From positions 1,394,814 to 1,458,813 of the forward strand of contig JH720298.1 in assembly GCA_000231825.2 (NCBI GenBank): a stretch of 64,000 nucleotides of DNA, given 5' to 3'. The position numbers were made by a program, and so were the translations under genes. This stretch comes from Tetrahymena elliotti 4EA (taxonomy: Eukaryota > Ciliophora > Oligohymenophorea > Hymenostomatida > Tetrahymenidae). The notes under the pieces were generated by a model. The model was not told the DNA's origin. It saw only the letters and a list, made by a program, of their open reading frames with translations, and did not search any database. Of this stretch, positions 23,818 through 36,857 are shown piece after piece; within the stretch, counting starts at the first letter, position 1; each line of letters opens with the position of its first letter.

Positions 23818-26800
23818 TCAAACGTTGTGACTGATTCTATAGGATTTTATATTCTCATTACATTGATTTGCAGTTTCAAGCAGTAAATTTAATTTTTTAT
23901 GCAAGTTTTTAGACATCTATTCAAGCTATTATTCCTCTTTATCATCTAATTTTTATCAAAATAAATTTAATTCACAAAAAATCTTTCTTTTATTTCAAAT
24001 AAAATCTTTATGAGAGAATGTTAATTTTAAGATATTCTTTCAGTCATTCATTTCTTAGTTGTTGATAATGATCAATAAATGAAATTTATTTTTTAAATTT
24101 ATTACTAATTAATAATAATCTTAAAGTCTTAAAAAAATAAGACCAAAAATGATCAATTTCTTTCTAATCAAAAGAATTATAAAATTTTAAACATAATTTT
24201 TAATAAAGAATAAAAAAAATTTTTACCTTAGAAGTGAGCTTGCTTGAAATTAGATTTTTTGGGAGCTTCAACTCTGATTTGAGGTTGGCCTTAATCTTAG
24301 TTGATAATTTTGGAAACTGGTTCAGCAGCAGGATTTTTAATTTTGAAATCTTTCTTATTTTTGAAAGTGTCAAGTGTGTGAGTCATCATAACAGGGGGGT
24401 TATTTTTTTATTTGTTAGACATTTGAAGCTATCCTTTATTGAGGGAAGTAGCAGAGCTTGATATTTATATTAGAGGTGCTGTATTATTTGATAATGTAGA
24501 TATGTTGTTTGAGCTGACTGAGGGAGTTCTAGTTACATTTGTATTTTAGTTAGCATTATTCACATTTAAGGTATTATTTTAGCCGTTTTTACTTAGAACT
24601 TCTGAGCTGCGGTTCATCTTTTTTTACATTTGTTTTTCTGAATTGGGATTTTTGTTATTGGATTTATTGTTAGAGCTCAAAACGGCTTGGTTCTATTGAC
24701 TATAGAGATTATACATGGGGACTGGGGATGGTGATAGAGATTAAGATACTGAAGATGAGTTTTACGCATTGTTTGAGTTGTTCGAATATTTACTTTGTTA
24801 ATCAGTATTGTCTCTATTCACATTAACGAAGTTGTTTTCTAGAGTTTTTAAAGATAATTTTTTGCTTTGGTTTATTGAATTAATTTAGAAAGAAGTGATA
24901 TGACCAGAATCGCTCTTTTGTTAAGATTTAGAAGTTTTATTGTTCGAGGAGTTTGATGGGATTATGTCTGATTATCTTAATGACAAATAGTTTTATCCTT
25001 TAGCTTATTTTGATGAGTTAATGGGGATAGTTTAAGGGGAAGATTATTCAACATAAATGAAATGAAAGCTTTGTTAATTCTGTTGAATAGAAGTGCTTTC
25101 TCTGTTTGAAAATGCTGCATTTCTCTGGCCATAAGAATTTTTTATGGGAGTTACTTTACTGTTGTCTTTACCTTTGAGTATAATTCCACTTTGTTGCTTT
25201 AAATTTTATTGAGAAACAGCATTCTTTTTGGAGCTGTTAGCACTAGGAACTCTTTAAAGTTAAAATTGTGTCTCATTTCTAATACTTGTGTCATCATTGA
25301 CTGAAGATGTCTCTGTATTCTTAGCATTAACAATTTTTTCTAAATATTCAAATTCACTCATTTCTGGATCAGCTCCCTCCTCAGTAGCCATGCGTGAGTT
25401 TTAATACTAATAATTAGAATTAGAGTTAGAGTTTTCAGAGTTTTGATTTTGTTGAACAGTTTAGTTGAGTTTCTTCTAAAACTTCAAGTTATTATTTTGA
25501 TTCTTTAAATTATTTATACTATACTGAACTACTGTATTTGACTGAGTTTAAATCCTTTACTAAGAAGGAGGATTAGAGTGAATTTATGTATTCTTTCTGC
25601 TACTGCTACTTGAACTTATTTGCATTTAAATCTGATTATTTATCTGTGATTTTAGATTTAGTTCATTTTAGCTATTACCATTATTATTCCCATTCCTATT
25701 ATATTAATAGTTTAAAACAAAAAGTTAATAATGGAGTTATTTTAAGAAAATATCAATTAAAATTAGTTTTAATTATCAAATTTAAACAAAAAATCTAATT
25801 AATTTCTTTTAATTTTTTGAATATGAATAGAAAACTAAAAATGAATAAATGTTGTTTTTCTTATGTTTTTTAAGATTTTTTTTTTTACAAATCTTGATTT
25901 TGAAGCAAGCTCTTTTAGAAGGCATTAGATGTAGGAGAAAGCTTAAAAATTTTTTCTTCATAAGATTCAGATGTTGCCATTCGATTATCGCTTTTGAAGT
26001 TAACTTGTTTCTTTTGGTACTTGTTGAGTGGTCTAAAGTCGTGAATAGGATTAACAGATCTTGGTGTATTGTTGTATGAGGAGTTCTCATGAGAGTTCAT
26101 TATATGATCAGATTTAGGAATGTTTAACTTATTAAAATCTTACTAGGTTTTATTCTAATTCTTTGTAGATTAGTTGTTTATTTTTAAATTGATAGGACTT
26201 CCTTCAACATTAACTTCATATTACTGATTCTATTGGTATCTCTGATTTTAATTTTCATAGTTTGGATTAAAGTATTTATTCTAGTATAAATTAGTTGATC
26301 CTTTATGAGTTACTGTACTAGGCTAAACTTTATCTAATAATCCTTAATTATTGCTATTCAACTAATAGACCTAAAATATATTTTAAATAAATAAATCAAG
26401 TAATTCCTCAAAAAACTGGTGCTTTTAAAATGTAGGTTTTTTTAAAATTAAAATGCTCAAAAAATAAGAAAAAAATTTTCTTTTTTTGGTAAATAATTAT
26501 TGGTAATTTATTTTATTAATCCATCAAATCCATCTATCCATTTTTATTTTATCAAATTTCTGAATATGTTTTTAAATAAATAATAAATCAAGTTAAGCAT
26601 TTTGTTTACTAGAAGCTAACAAATCAAGAGTTATTAACAATTACAGTTTACTCATCTTTCTGAATATGTTTTAAATAAATCACCAGAATAGATAAAGTTA
26701 AACATTTTGATTTAATCAGGAAGAATTAAAATGAAAATTTATATTAAGTAATGAAAGATATTGATAAAACTGTTTACTTAAATTTCAGTTGGTTGCTGAG

Positions 26801-28295
26801 CATGAGGAGTGTTGCTTTATTTATTTGATACTTTTTGATTATTTTTGTAAACTTAAGGGGAACCTATTTGAGTAGACTATTTTTTAGTATAATTTTAGGT
26901 GAGCTCATTGTCTCTTTCTATTTCTCTTTCGATTGTTTAAATTCTAAGATCTAATTCTTCTAGTTCATTGCTTCTTTTGTTGTTAATTGCATTTGCAACT
27001 GAACCATCTTTTTTCTTGGTAGAGCTGTTTCCATTTAATTTAGCTTAGACTTGATACTAATTGAAATTGCTTGATTTTTGGAGTTAAGAAGAGCTGTTTC
27101 CTTAGAAACCGAGTGAACTTCTTAGGTTTTGAGCTTGAATTAGATAGCTATTAGGGGAGTTTATTGTTTAATTATTTGAAATTTAACTAGAGAATAGCTG
27201 ATTGTTGGAGTTTAATTGCTCACTACTTGCTACAATTGTTGCTGTAGCTGTGGTTGTTTATGAACCATTATTGAATTTATTTAGTGCAAAGGCAGAACTT
27301 GCATTAACATTTTTATCTACTTTCTTTCTATCAATAAATTTTTAAACTTCTCCATCATTTTGGCTTCTTCTATTTGTTGCTGTTTATGTGCCTTAAGTGA
27401 ATTTTATATGAGCTGAATGATGATGGTGATAACTTGCTTAAGGAGAGTAAAATCCTTGGGATGTCATATGTATATGAGAAGATGGTCTACCTGATGGTGA
27501 CATCTCGAATCTACTTATGCCAGGCTAAGAAGTATTTCCTGATTAACCTATTTTAAGATTACTCTAATGAGATCTTTTGCTAGGAGGAGATAAGAATGGT
27601 CTTTAAGGTGGTTGAGAAGAATTAATCTAAGATTGCTAAGTACTTTAAGTTTAATTAGTTACAGCAGCAGCCTTGTTCTATTTTTAATACGAATTGACCT
27701 AACTTGACAAAGCAACAACTGCAGAATTATTTTAAATATTTTCATTTTTAGCTTTTTAACCCTAATTTTTTGTATGTTGTTGAGGACTCAAAAACCCTTG
27801 ATTTAAAAATAAACCTCCTCCAACTCCATTATTATTTTCTTCTAACTATCTGTTATGAGCAGGAGACTGATTTATTACTAAAAACTCACATGAACGCTAT
27901 GATTTAAACTTTCCTTTTTAAGGCACAAAATTTGTGATGCCAGAATTACCACCACCTCCACTACCAGCAGCAGCTGTAGTAGGCTAAGTATCTTAGGAAT
28001 TATTTTCTTCAGTAGGCAATCTACTTCCTCCATTCAAAGTAGTGCTTTAATACATGTATCCCTACTATGTAGCTGCCCCTTAAAACTTTGAAAGAACTTA
28101 ACTTTTGAATGTCTGATTTTTGGCACTAAATAGAGACTAAGTATTCTAAAAATTAGCACTGGGAGACTATCCTTATTACAGAATAGCTGCTGCTTAATGT
28201 GAAGGAGTTCCATATGTACCTAAACTACTACTACTTCTTGGATTTCCTAAACCTTTTTTCTAATAGTTCTTTTTATTCTGCATTTTTTTCATCAT
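23818..28295 (-). CDS. Gln/Asn/Ser-rich low-complexity protein, 1,198 aa
   Basis: Four exons join with matching phases: 26778-28295, 25889-26370, 24227-25695 and 23818-23945, ending at TGA 23818-23820. The phases are 0, 2 and 1. The last exon is short but fits exactly (..KQAHFQ then DDKEEQQLEQM). The protein starts MMKKMQNKKNYQKKG and is mostly Gln, Asn, Ser and Thr, with poly-Gly (near 27945) and short Ala and His runs. Two likely coiled-coil segments stand out: LDLRIQTIEREIERD (near 26920) and the C-terminal MSKNLHKKLNLLLETANQ. No catalytic domain or membrane segment was seen. The composition is prion-like, as in proteins of RNA granules or cytoskeletal scaffolds, but that role is inference. 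Many of its Gln codons are TAA or TAG. Confidence 0.88.
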
Positions 28296-31200
28296 GTCGC
28301 TTTCTATTTATCTAAATCTATTTTTATATTTTATTTATTTTCATTCACTAACTCATTCATTTTATTTATGTTCTCAAAATTTCTCATTTATATTTGGTAA
28401 AACTGAATGTGATTTGAATGAATTCCTACTTTTACTTTTTTACAAGCAAAAATACCAAAAAAATTCAATGAAAAATAACATTTTAAATGGCTTAAACATT
28501 TTAAACTTCAATTTAAATTTATTTCAAATCAATAACTCATCATTATCCATCACATTCTTTCACTCTAATAAGCAAATTAAGCAATCAAATATTACCTTTC
28601 CTCATAAAGTTTTGCAGCCGATTCATCATCCAATTGGCTGAAACGCATAGCTTTACTATTTAATTTAAGAAATAAGTTAAGTGAGTAAGTTGGTCTGCTT
28701 TGCAACAAATAAAACTAAGAAGAAATAAAAGAAAATGTAAACTCAAGTTACATTAAATCTCTGTTATCAGAATCAGATTCATTACTAAATTGCTTTTAAT
28801 CTAATTATAAAACAATAATAAAATATTAGAAACCCTCCAGCTAAATGGATTAAAATAAGTGTGTCAATCTGAATATAAGCAAATTGAGACACTTTTGTTA
28901 ATAATGAGAATATGAACAATAAAAGGTACCTTCCATGTTAGCAATAATAATTATTATTTATTAATACAACCGCTATCAAAAAATCGCCCTACTTGTTTCT
29001 ATTGTCTTTGATTAAAAATATATCTGCTTTTATTAACTAATTAATTTGTGGAGCTTAATTTTTTCTTTATTTTTTTTAAATAATGATTGAACTAGTTAGT
29101 CTGTCAATCAATTTATTGATCGATCAATCTATCTATCTATTGTTTATTCCTGCTGAATTATTTATTTCAAGCACAAACAAATTCATTAATAAATCAAGTG
29201 TATTTGTGTTAGTGAGTGAATAAATGAATGAATGAATGAATGATAAAAGTTTTTCTTTATCTATGGATCTCATAATAAATGAATGAAAAAAACATGCTTT
29301 AAATAAAAATAAAAAATTTGAAGCTGTGAGTAATAATTTGCACTTAATTCTTTAATTTTTTATTGATAAATTGATTCATTGATTATTATCAGTAAATAAA
29401 TAAACAATTTATTTAATTTCATTTGATTACACATCATCTTTGAAGACATTTTCAGTCAAAAAAATATTTATTTTTCTTATTTGATTTGTTCAGTATTTAC
29501 TTAAAAAACGGCAATCTTTTTGACTTGAATTTGTACTTATTCAAATAAAATCCAATTTAATCCAATCTTTATTTAAAGATTTCTTAATTTTTATTTCCTT
29601 TTTTGAATTAATTTCTCTTGAAAGCGATACTTAAAATTAAAGAAATATAAATATTTATTTATTCTTAATCTTAAATAAATACTCACACAACCTTTTCTTT
29701 GATTTCTGTAATTTATTTATTTCCTTAAATAATCATTAAAACCCATCAAAAAAAATCGAAAGAATCAAAAAAATTAATTTACAGCCATTATTTTCTCTAA
29801 TTTTTTACATCTTTTCAACCAGTCAATTGAATTGACATTCCTTCATCATATCTACTTTTTGAATGAAGCCAATTTAATAAAAATTTGAATGAGGCACAAA
29901 TATTGTAAATATTTTGGGATTAAAACTAACTTGTCATAATTAACCACTCAATTAAGATTCATAAAAAATATCTAATTAGTAACGTTGATGTAGCAATTAT
30001 CTTTTAATGACGAGTGTAATGACAAATCAAATACATTGAAGTAAAGTGAATTAAACTAAAATTTAATCTAAAATATACATATTAAAAGATGATAAAAATA
30101 AATAATTGAGATCTTTTCTACTTCACAATTAATTATCTCTTCCACATTTTTATTTTAAATTTTTAAAGCAATTAAAAGTAAAATCTTAAAAATATTAACA
30201 AAAAAGTTAAAGCCAAGCAAAATATGAACAGATAAAAGGCTAGAGTTGCTTTTAGAATAGTATTTTTATTTCTCAAAGAACTATTAATAAGTAAAAGATA
30301 CTGTCTAATTTAATTTGTAAATAAATAAAAAGTGTGTGTAAATAAAATTTGACTTTATTACTTTTACCATTCAGTAAATAATTACTAAAAACTAAATTTA
30401 TTTATTCATTAAATTTAATAATTAATTATTAAATATAACAATGGTTTAATTTTCATCATATCTTTTTAAAGTCTTGTTTATTTTTTTGTCCTTTTTTTGC
30501 TTGTTGATTAATACCCTTTCCATTTCCAGACATGATTAATAATTAATTACTCAATAGTTAAAAACAAATGTATTCCTATTGCGATAATTAGTATTTTTTT
30601 AAATGAGTATAACATAATAAACTAATCAGATTAAATTTTACTTTCTTTCTAAATTACTTTTTTTGAAAATGAATGATTGAAGAAATTAATTTTAGGAATA
30701 AATTCTTTTTATTTTAATTTTGTGTATTTAAATTTAAACATTTTTATTTAAAAATTTTTTTATTCACATACATTTAATGAAAATCAACAAACAATCCCAT
30801 CAAAAAAAAACAAAAGTTTTACTTAATTTTAGAAACAAATTCTTTCTTTTTTTATTTCCAAATTATTTTTTTATAATATTAAAAAATATTCAACAAATGA
30901 TTCTTTACTAATGTTATGAAAGAAATGCTAGTTAAATTAATATTTTAAAAGAAAATGATAAACAAATTTTATTCTTCAAAAAATGAATTTTTTTAAAACA
31001 CAAAAAAATGTTTTAATAAAACTGAATGGTTGGGTCTCTAGTTATCAGGACTTTTGATTTTCATTGATTTTTAGAGGGACTGAATACAAATAGTAATATA
31101 CTTTTAATAATAAGCCTCTACTATTGTATACTACCCCTAAACCAATACTACCTATTTCACCTGACCCATGTTTTTTATTAGAAATATAGATAATGTCTAT

Positions 31201-31410
31201 TAAAATATTATGTATTTAACTTTATTTATTTATTTGTATATGTATTGGTATATGGATTTGCATTTATTTATTTATTTATTGATGTGATGTGATGATTTGA
31301 TTTATCTTGATAAATATTTGAAGATATTATTTTAGTTAATTAAATTTAGGTATTATTGTCAAATATTAAATAGATTTTTGAATTATCACATAGTTAGTTA
31401 TAAGTAAGCA
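28296..31410. other. Intergenic region between divergent genes
   Basis: About 3.1 kb between the starts of the Gln-rich gene (minus strand) and SF3A1 (plus strand), so both promoters should lie here. It holds a GAAT tract at 29223-29243, a possible 25-codon ORF at 30456-30533 and a slightly G+C-richer patch at 31020-31170 that I could not assign. Confidence 0.45.
30456..30533 (-). CDS. Possible short basic peptide ORF, 25 aa
   Basis: ATG 30533 to TGA 30456-30458 on the minus strand. The predicted peptide starts MSGNGKGINQQAKKGQKNK and is Gly/Lys/Gln-rich and strongly basic, unlike random translation of this A+T-rich DNA. Only one TGA-terminated frame is involved and no intron is needed. No family was recognised; it could be a first exon or chance. 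Confidence 0.3.
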   Translation of the reverse strand: MSGNGKGINQQAKKGQKNKQDFKKI

Positions 31411-34400
31411 ATGTCTTAAACAGTAGGTTTGATTATTCCTCCTCCCGAAATAAGAAGTAACATAAATTTGTCTAAGCGAGCTCTTCTTTAATTTAGAATG
31501 TTTTGTAATTTATAGCAATCATCGATAAGACAGCGGAATTCGTTGTTAAGCATGGTGCTGCAGTCGAAGAAAATATTATTTAGGCATAGGTTAACAATCT
31601 TAGTTTTAATTTCTTGAAATAAAATGATCCATATAGACCATATTATGATTCCAAAATAGCTGAGTTTGCCAGATCATTTACACAAAGTAAAATATTTGTT
31701 ATTCATTTAGAATGACTTGCTTGCTTGCTTCTTTCTTTTTATCCATTTTTATGTTTGAATGATAATTTGTGAATTTGTGTTAATTATTAGTGTCTAGAAA
31801 AATCAATGACAGACAAAAACAATAACAGAATTTAATAAGAAATATGAAAATGAATATTTAGGATTAGCAGAAAGCAAATGAAAGAATATATATTGATTTT
31901 ATTATATTTTAAAAGTCATTAGCGAATAAGTTGATCAAAGAACTGAAGGAGGAGCTGCGGCTGAAAATGAATAATAAAATAACATTGCTGCTCCTTAGAA
32001 TCAAAATTAGTTTTTAATGAACAAAGACAAGTTACTTAAGCGTTAAGAAGCTCCTAAAGAGGAAGTTAGTGAACTCGATATGGAAGTTATTTAACAAATA
32101 GAAAACCCTAATTTTGTGATTTAAATTCCTAGTTAACTCACAAGTTTAGATTTAGATATTATTAAGCACACTGCCCAATTTGTTGCCAAAAATGGTAAAA
32201 AATTCCTTATCTCTTTAACAGAAAGAGAAAAATAAAACCCTCAATTCGATTTCTTAAAGCCCACAAACGCTTTGTTCAGTTTCTTCATTAGTTTGGTCAA
32301 CTCCTATTAAAAAATAATTCAAATCAAAGAAAGTCAGGTTGATAATATCATTAGTAACGGTAAAAGTAAGCAACATATCTACACTTAAGCCCTAAGGATA
32401 TTTGATTATTTGAAATAAAAGAGACAACAAGAAAAGAAACAAAGTGAAATTGAAAAAGAAGAAAGACTTCTCAAGGAGTCTATTGATTGGAATGACTTTT
32501 ATGTTGCAGAAACTATCGATTTTAATGATACCTTTGGTTACAACAACAATAATAACACCAATTAAACATAAGACATACCAGCCATTCCAGAAATCCCTGC
32601 TGTTCAACCTACTCCCATCGAAGAAGAAAAGCCAAGTAAATTGATTAATTCAATCAATCAATCATTCTTATTAAACAATTTTGGGGACAAAGAATATTAA
32701 AAAAGGGATATTATTTTTCAATAAGCTTGGTAATAAAAACATTCTCAAAAGCTTTTAAGATAAAAGAATTCATTTAGATATTTATTCACTCTTAAAAGCA
32801 AATAAAAGCTTTTAGAATAAAAACAAATTTTCTATTTAATTGAATAAAATAAATGAAAAAATATCAGTAAAAACAATAAGGAAAATATTTTGAGATTAAT
32901 TGGTAAAACTCTTTGTTAAAAAGAATGGCTTTAAATAATATTGCATTAAGAAAGTCTTCTTAAGAAATAAAAGATTTAACTAAAAACAATATTTTATTAA
33001 CTTTATTGTAATCAAAGAAAAAAAAGCCTATTTTTGAAAAAAAAGAAAACTATCATCAAATAAAAAAATGAAGAAATATTTTTTTAGAATAAAAAATATT
33101 AATTTAGAATGAGAAATATTGTTTCAAATTTTTCAATTTTAAACACAATAATCCATAGATGAAACTAGAAAACAAATAAACATTGTTAATAGTTTCGCTT
33201 GTTTCTTGAATGAATGTGGATTACTTCAAACGTTAGATTTTGAAATAATTTTTGAATAAGTAAATAAAAAGAATCAAAAAATGTTTGAAAAAATAATTAT
33301 TTTTCCCTAGATAATCAATCCCTTTAACAGTACAGATATATTTTTTAAAATGTCTGAAAAAATAATTATTTTTCCATAGATAATCAATCAATCCCTTTAA
33401 CAGTACAGATATATTTTTTTCATTTCAAGGGAATGAATTAATTTTTTTATAAAATGATGTTTGTCTTTATTTAAATGAAAATATTAAGAGATTATTTAAA
33501 ATTAAAAACAGAAGAACCTCCTAAGAAGGACATTCCTACAGTTTCAGGACCTAGTGAGATTCCACCTTAAATAATTCCTGATGAGAATATAAAGATCAAG
33601 ACTGACTACAAGAGATAGCAAAACAATCAAAAAAACGAATGCACAAAATGTTAGATTTGTGGTTAACTTATTCCCATCGACGATTACAATAAGCATTTAG
33701 AAATAGAAATGTTGGATCCTAAATATTAATAACTTAAGAAAGAGCAATAAGCAAGTAGCAAATCTTCTTCAACAGTCCACGATCCTTAAATTATTTAGAA
33801 TCTTTATGACATGAGAAAATATCGTCCTGAAATTTTCGGTTATGCTGAAGAATAATATGAAAAGGTTATCGAAAATGACAGATAAGATCCTAATAAACCT
33901 ATTTGGGATGGTCAATCAGCTACTATGACCAGAACCACTGCTACAGTGGCAATGCTTGCTCAGTAAACCCGTAGAAAGTATGAAGAGTAACTCAAAGAAA
34001 AGGGACTCTTACCCTAAAGCGACGAACGTAATTAATCAATCAATATTACATTTATTTATTTATTTGAATATTTAACTTTAACATTAATATGATTTTCTTT
34101 TTTATAAACAGAAAATAAGCAATCACAATAAGGTGCTGCAACAATAAATCGTAACAACAAATTGTCATAATTAGAAGAAGGTGTTTCACTTGAACCTGAA
34201 TCAGTCTTTTTACAAAAGAATCCAGGTGCAGTTACACTTAATATTAGAATTCCAGAAGATATAGAAAGAAACGCTAAATTAACTGGACAATTAATAAAGC
34301 TTACTTTCCAACCACATAATACCATTTAGCAAATTAAACAAACAATTTCAGAAAGAATAGGTAAATATTTATTTATTTTTATCTTTTTACATTTAATTTA

Positions 34401-34541
34401 TTTAAAAAACAAAAATAAATAGGTGTTGACTTAGAGCAATCTAACTTAAAATCTACTCTTTTCAAATCTCTTAAATCAGAAAAAAGTATTGCTTTCTACA
34501 ATCTCTTTAATGGTGCTGCTTTAGAACTCAATCTTAAATGA
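31411..34541 (+). CDS. SF3A1: Splicing factor 3A subunit 1 (SF3a120/Prp21 family), 606 aa
   Basis: SF3A1 is part of the SF3a complex that helps U2 snRNP bind the branch site. Six exons: 31411-31456, 31516-31686, 31916-32635, 33512-34027, 34112-34360 and 34423-34541; all five introns are phase 1. Domains in order: SURP1 (about residues 10-70; VGLIIPPPEIR, FNFLKQNDPYRPYY), SURP2 (about 150-205; HTAQFVAKNG, FDFLKPTNALF), the DWNDFYVAETIDF block, a conserved segment IPIDDYNKHLEIEMLDPKY, the block PIWDGQSATMTRT, and a C-terminal ubiquitin-like domain (about 520-606). It is shorter than the human protein (about 790 aa), mainly because the long Pro-rich linker is missing. The conserved segment is preceded by CTKCQICGQ, discussed in the findings. 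Confidence 0.96.
33276..33420 (+). repeat. Imperfect tandem duplication inside an SF3A1 intron
   Basis: Two adjacent copies of about 70 bp (33276-33346 and 33347-33420) differ by a few substitutions and one added AATC unit. Both contain CCCTTTAACAGTACAGATAT. It lies in the 876-nt third intron, just before exon 4. Confidence 0.85.
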
Positions 34542-36857
34542 GTTAACTAGAATACTTACTTTTTTAATTAAATTTATAGGAAAATAAATAGTCTAGTATT
34601 TGCAATACTCTCTCTAATCCTATATCATCCATCCATCCATCCATCAATAGAGCCATTAATAAAACTTAATTTATAAAACCAATTTTTCGATATTCTATCT
34701 CAAATATCAAAAAATAGATAAATCAATCAATAAACTAAACCAACCAATAAAAAAACAAAAGAATCATCAATCAATAAATTTTACTCATTTCTCCATCTAA
34801 TTATATTTTATTTTTAAATGTTACAAATGTATTTCTAATCATTATTGTTTGTATTTGTTTAAAAAACTTCAAGATAAAATACATTCATAAGCTCTAACTT
34901 AATTTGTAAAAAAACAATCTACCATATCCATCCATAGATTTTTTTATGTTACTACATTTTAATATCTCTGTTTGTTTAAAAAAGTACCTGCTTAACCCAT
35001 CTATTAACTCAAACTTAACTTATAAAAATAATTCTTTTTTTAAGATTTAACAAATGTCATCTATTTCTTAATCATATTACTCCATTTTATTTATTTGATA
35101 AATATGTTTGTTTATTTCTGATGATTGATGCTATTTATTAATTTAAATAATTTAAACCTTACACATTATGTGATATTTTTATTTGACTGATGGATGGATG
35201 GATCACAACTAATTTTCTTTAGATTTGCATTAAATATTCAATTTGAAATTCCAAAAATAAATATTCGAAAGAAATATAAAAACAAACATTTTACTCTATT
35301 AAAAAATAAATTAATAGTAAATATTTTTTTATTTATTTAAAATCAAATAAAAAAGTTATTCTGAATGAAATATTTTTAGTAAAATTAAATCAAATTTTTT
35401 TTACATGTTTCGAAATTGATTAGTAAATAATTTAAATGATATAGAAAGATTTGTTTTCTTTTAAAGCGTACACAAGTTTTTTTAAAAACATTTATGAAGA
35501 CTATTTGAAAAACAGACTACATACTTGATAGATAGAGAGATATTCAGTGTTGTTTTCATTGTCGATGTATTTGTTAATACATTGAATTCAAATAGCATAG
35601 AAATTTTGTAATTTTTGATAAAATTAATTGAATTTACAAGAGAGAAAATAGCAAACAAACAAATAAATAAATTTTAGACTGAAAATATATTGAGATTTTT
35701 AAAAGATATTAATCATCTAATAATCTAACAGAAAAGATTTCACTTTTTTATTTGTTTGTTTGTTTGTTTGTTTGTTTTTTATTTGTTTGTTTGTTTGTTT
35801 GTGATTAAAAGATATACTTACCTAAAGATATTTACAAATTAAATGATTGTACTCCATTGTATTTTTTTAATTTAGGCTGCTCGTCTTTTTAAGATACGGA
35901 TATAATTAAGCTATTTTTTGAAATTAATTTGTTTTAGTCTTACTAGACAGAATTTAGGTAAGAAACTAATTATAGGCATAAGATATTATTATTCTTTGTT
36001 TGTTTGTTTGTTTATCTCTCTCGAAGTATTTGTTATTTCTATCAATTATTGTAAAATCAAATATCAGGAAAGTTAAATTTCTTAATTCTTTCTTATTTTA
36101 TCAAAAAAAGAAAGAGCTTGATTTGTTTGCTAGTTTGTTTTAAATAATCGAGAGAGTTTTTTATTAGAAATGCGAACCAAGAATATGTGGTAATGGTTAA
36201 TATAGAATAAAATTGAAAAGAAAAACTAGAAATATTTACCATTATAATAAGCTAAAACAATATAATTTGAAATGTTATACTGAGTATTTGAGTGGTTTAT
36301 TTTATATTATGAAAATAAATATTATTTGAATAGTTATTTTCTATCATTATTCTTATGTAATTTTTCGTTTTGTAGGTTGAAATGAAAAGTTGTTTTCAAT
36401 AGATTGATCGATAATTAATTGGTGATATCCCTCCCACATAAATCAATACAATTGCTTTATTAAAATAATCGATAGAGGGGTTTGTTTACTTACTTACTTA
36501 TGTATCAAGCAAATAAGAATCAATATTTAGAAGATATATTATATTACAAGTAAATAAAAATTATTTGCACCAAGCAAAGATTGATTGATTGTTTGTTTGT
36601 TTGATTAATTGATTGATTAGTCAAAATTTAAATAATTTAAGGGAAGCATCAGAAGAGCCAATAATCGTTTCTTGTGATTTGATAGTTTTTGAAATAAAAA
36701 TTTACTAGAGATAACAATTATCAAATATAATCATTATAAATCCAAAATAAAAAATAATCTAAAGGATATATACAGATATCAAATCAATCAAAAATAATAT
36801 AGCATATCAAGCTAAAAACAAACAAAAGTAAGAAAGAAAGAAAGAACTACCTAATAG
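34542..36857. other. Intergenic region with tetranucleotide repeats
   Basis: About 2.3 kb between two plus-strand genes. It has a CATC tract at 34627-34645 and a long TTTG tract at 35751-35802, plus shorter TTTG tracts near 36000 and 36590. No gene was recognised. Confidence 0.5.
35751..35802 (+). repeat. TTTG tetranucleotide microsatellite
   Basis: About 12 TTTG/GTTT units interrupted once by a T-run and an A. It is the longest microsatellite noted in the window. Confidence 0.9.

Noticed and set aside
28294..28641. Plus-strand open frame of 115 codons in the standard code
   Set aside because: It lies over the 5' leader of the well-supported minus-strand Gln-rich gene. Its composition is hydrophobic, low-complexity translation of pyrimidine-rich DNA, with no domain.
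34056..34325. Minus-strand open frame of 89 codons
   Set aside because: It is antisense to exon 5 of SF3A1, whose frame, phases and ubiquitin-like domain are convincing.
35751..35802. CRISPR-like or other organised repeat array
   Set aside because: The repeat unit is four bases with no spacers; it is a simple microsatellite.
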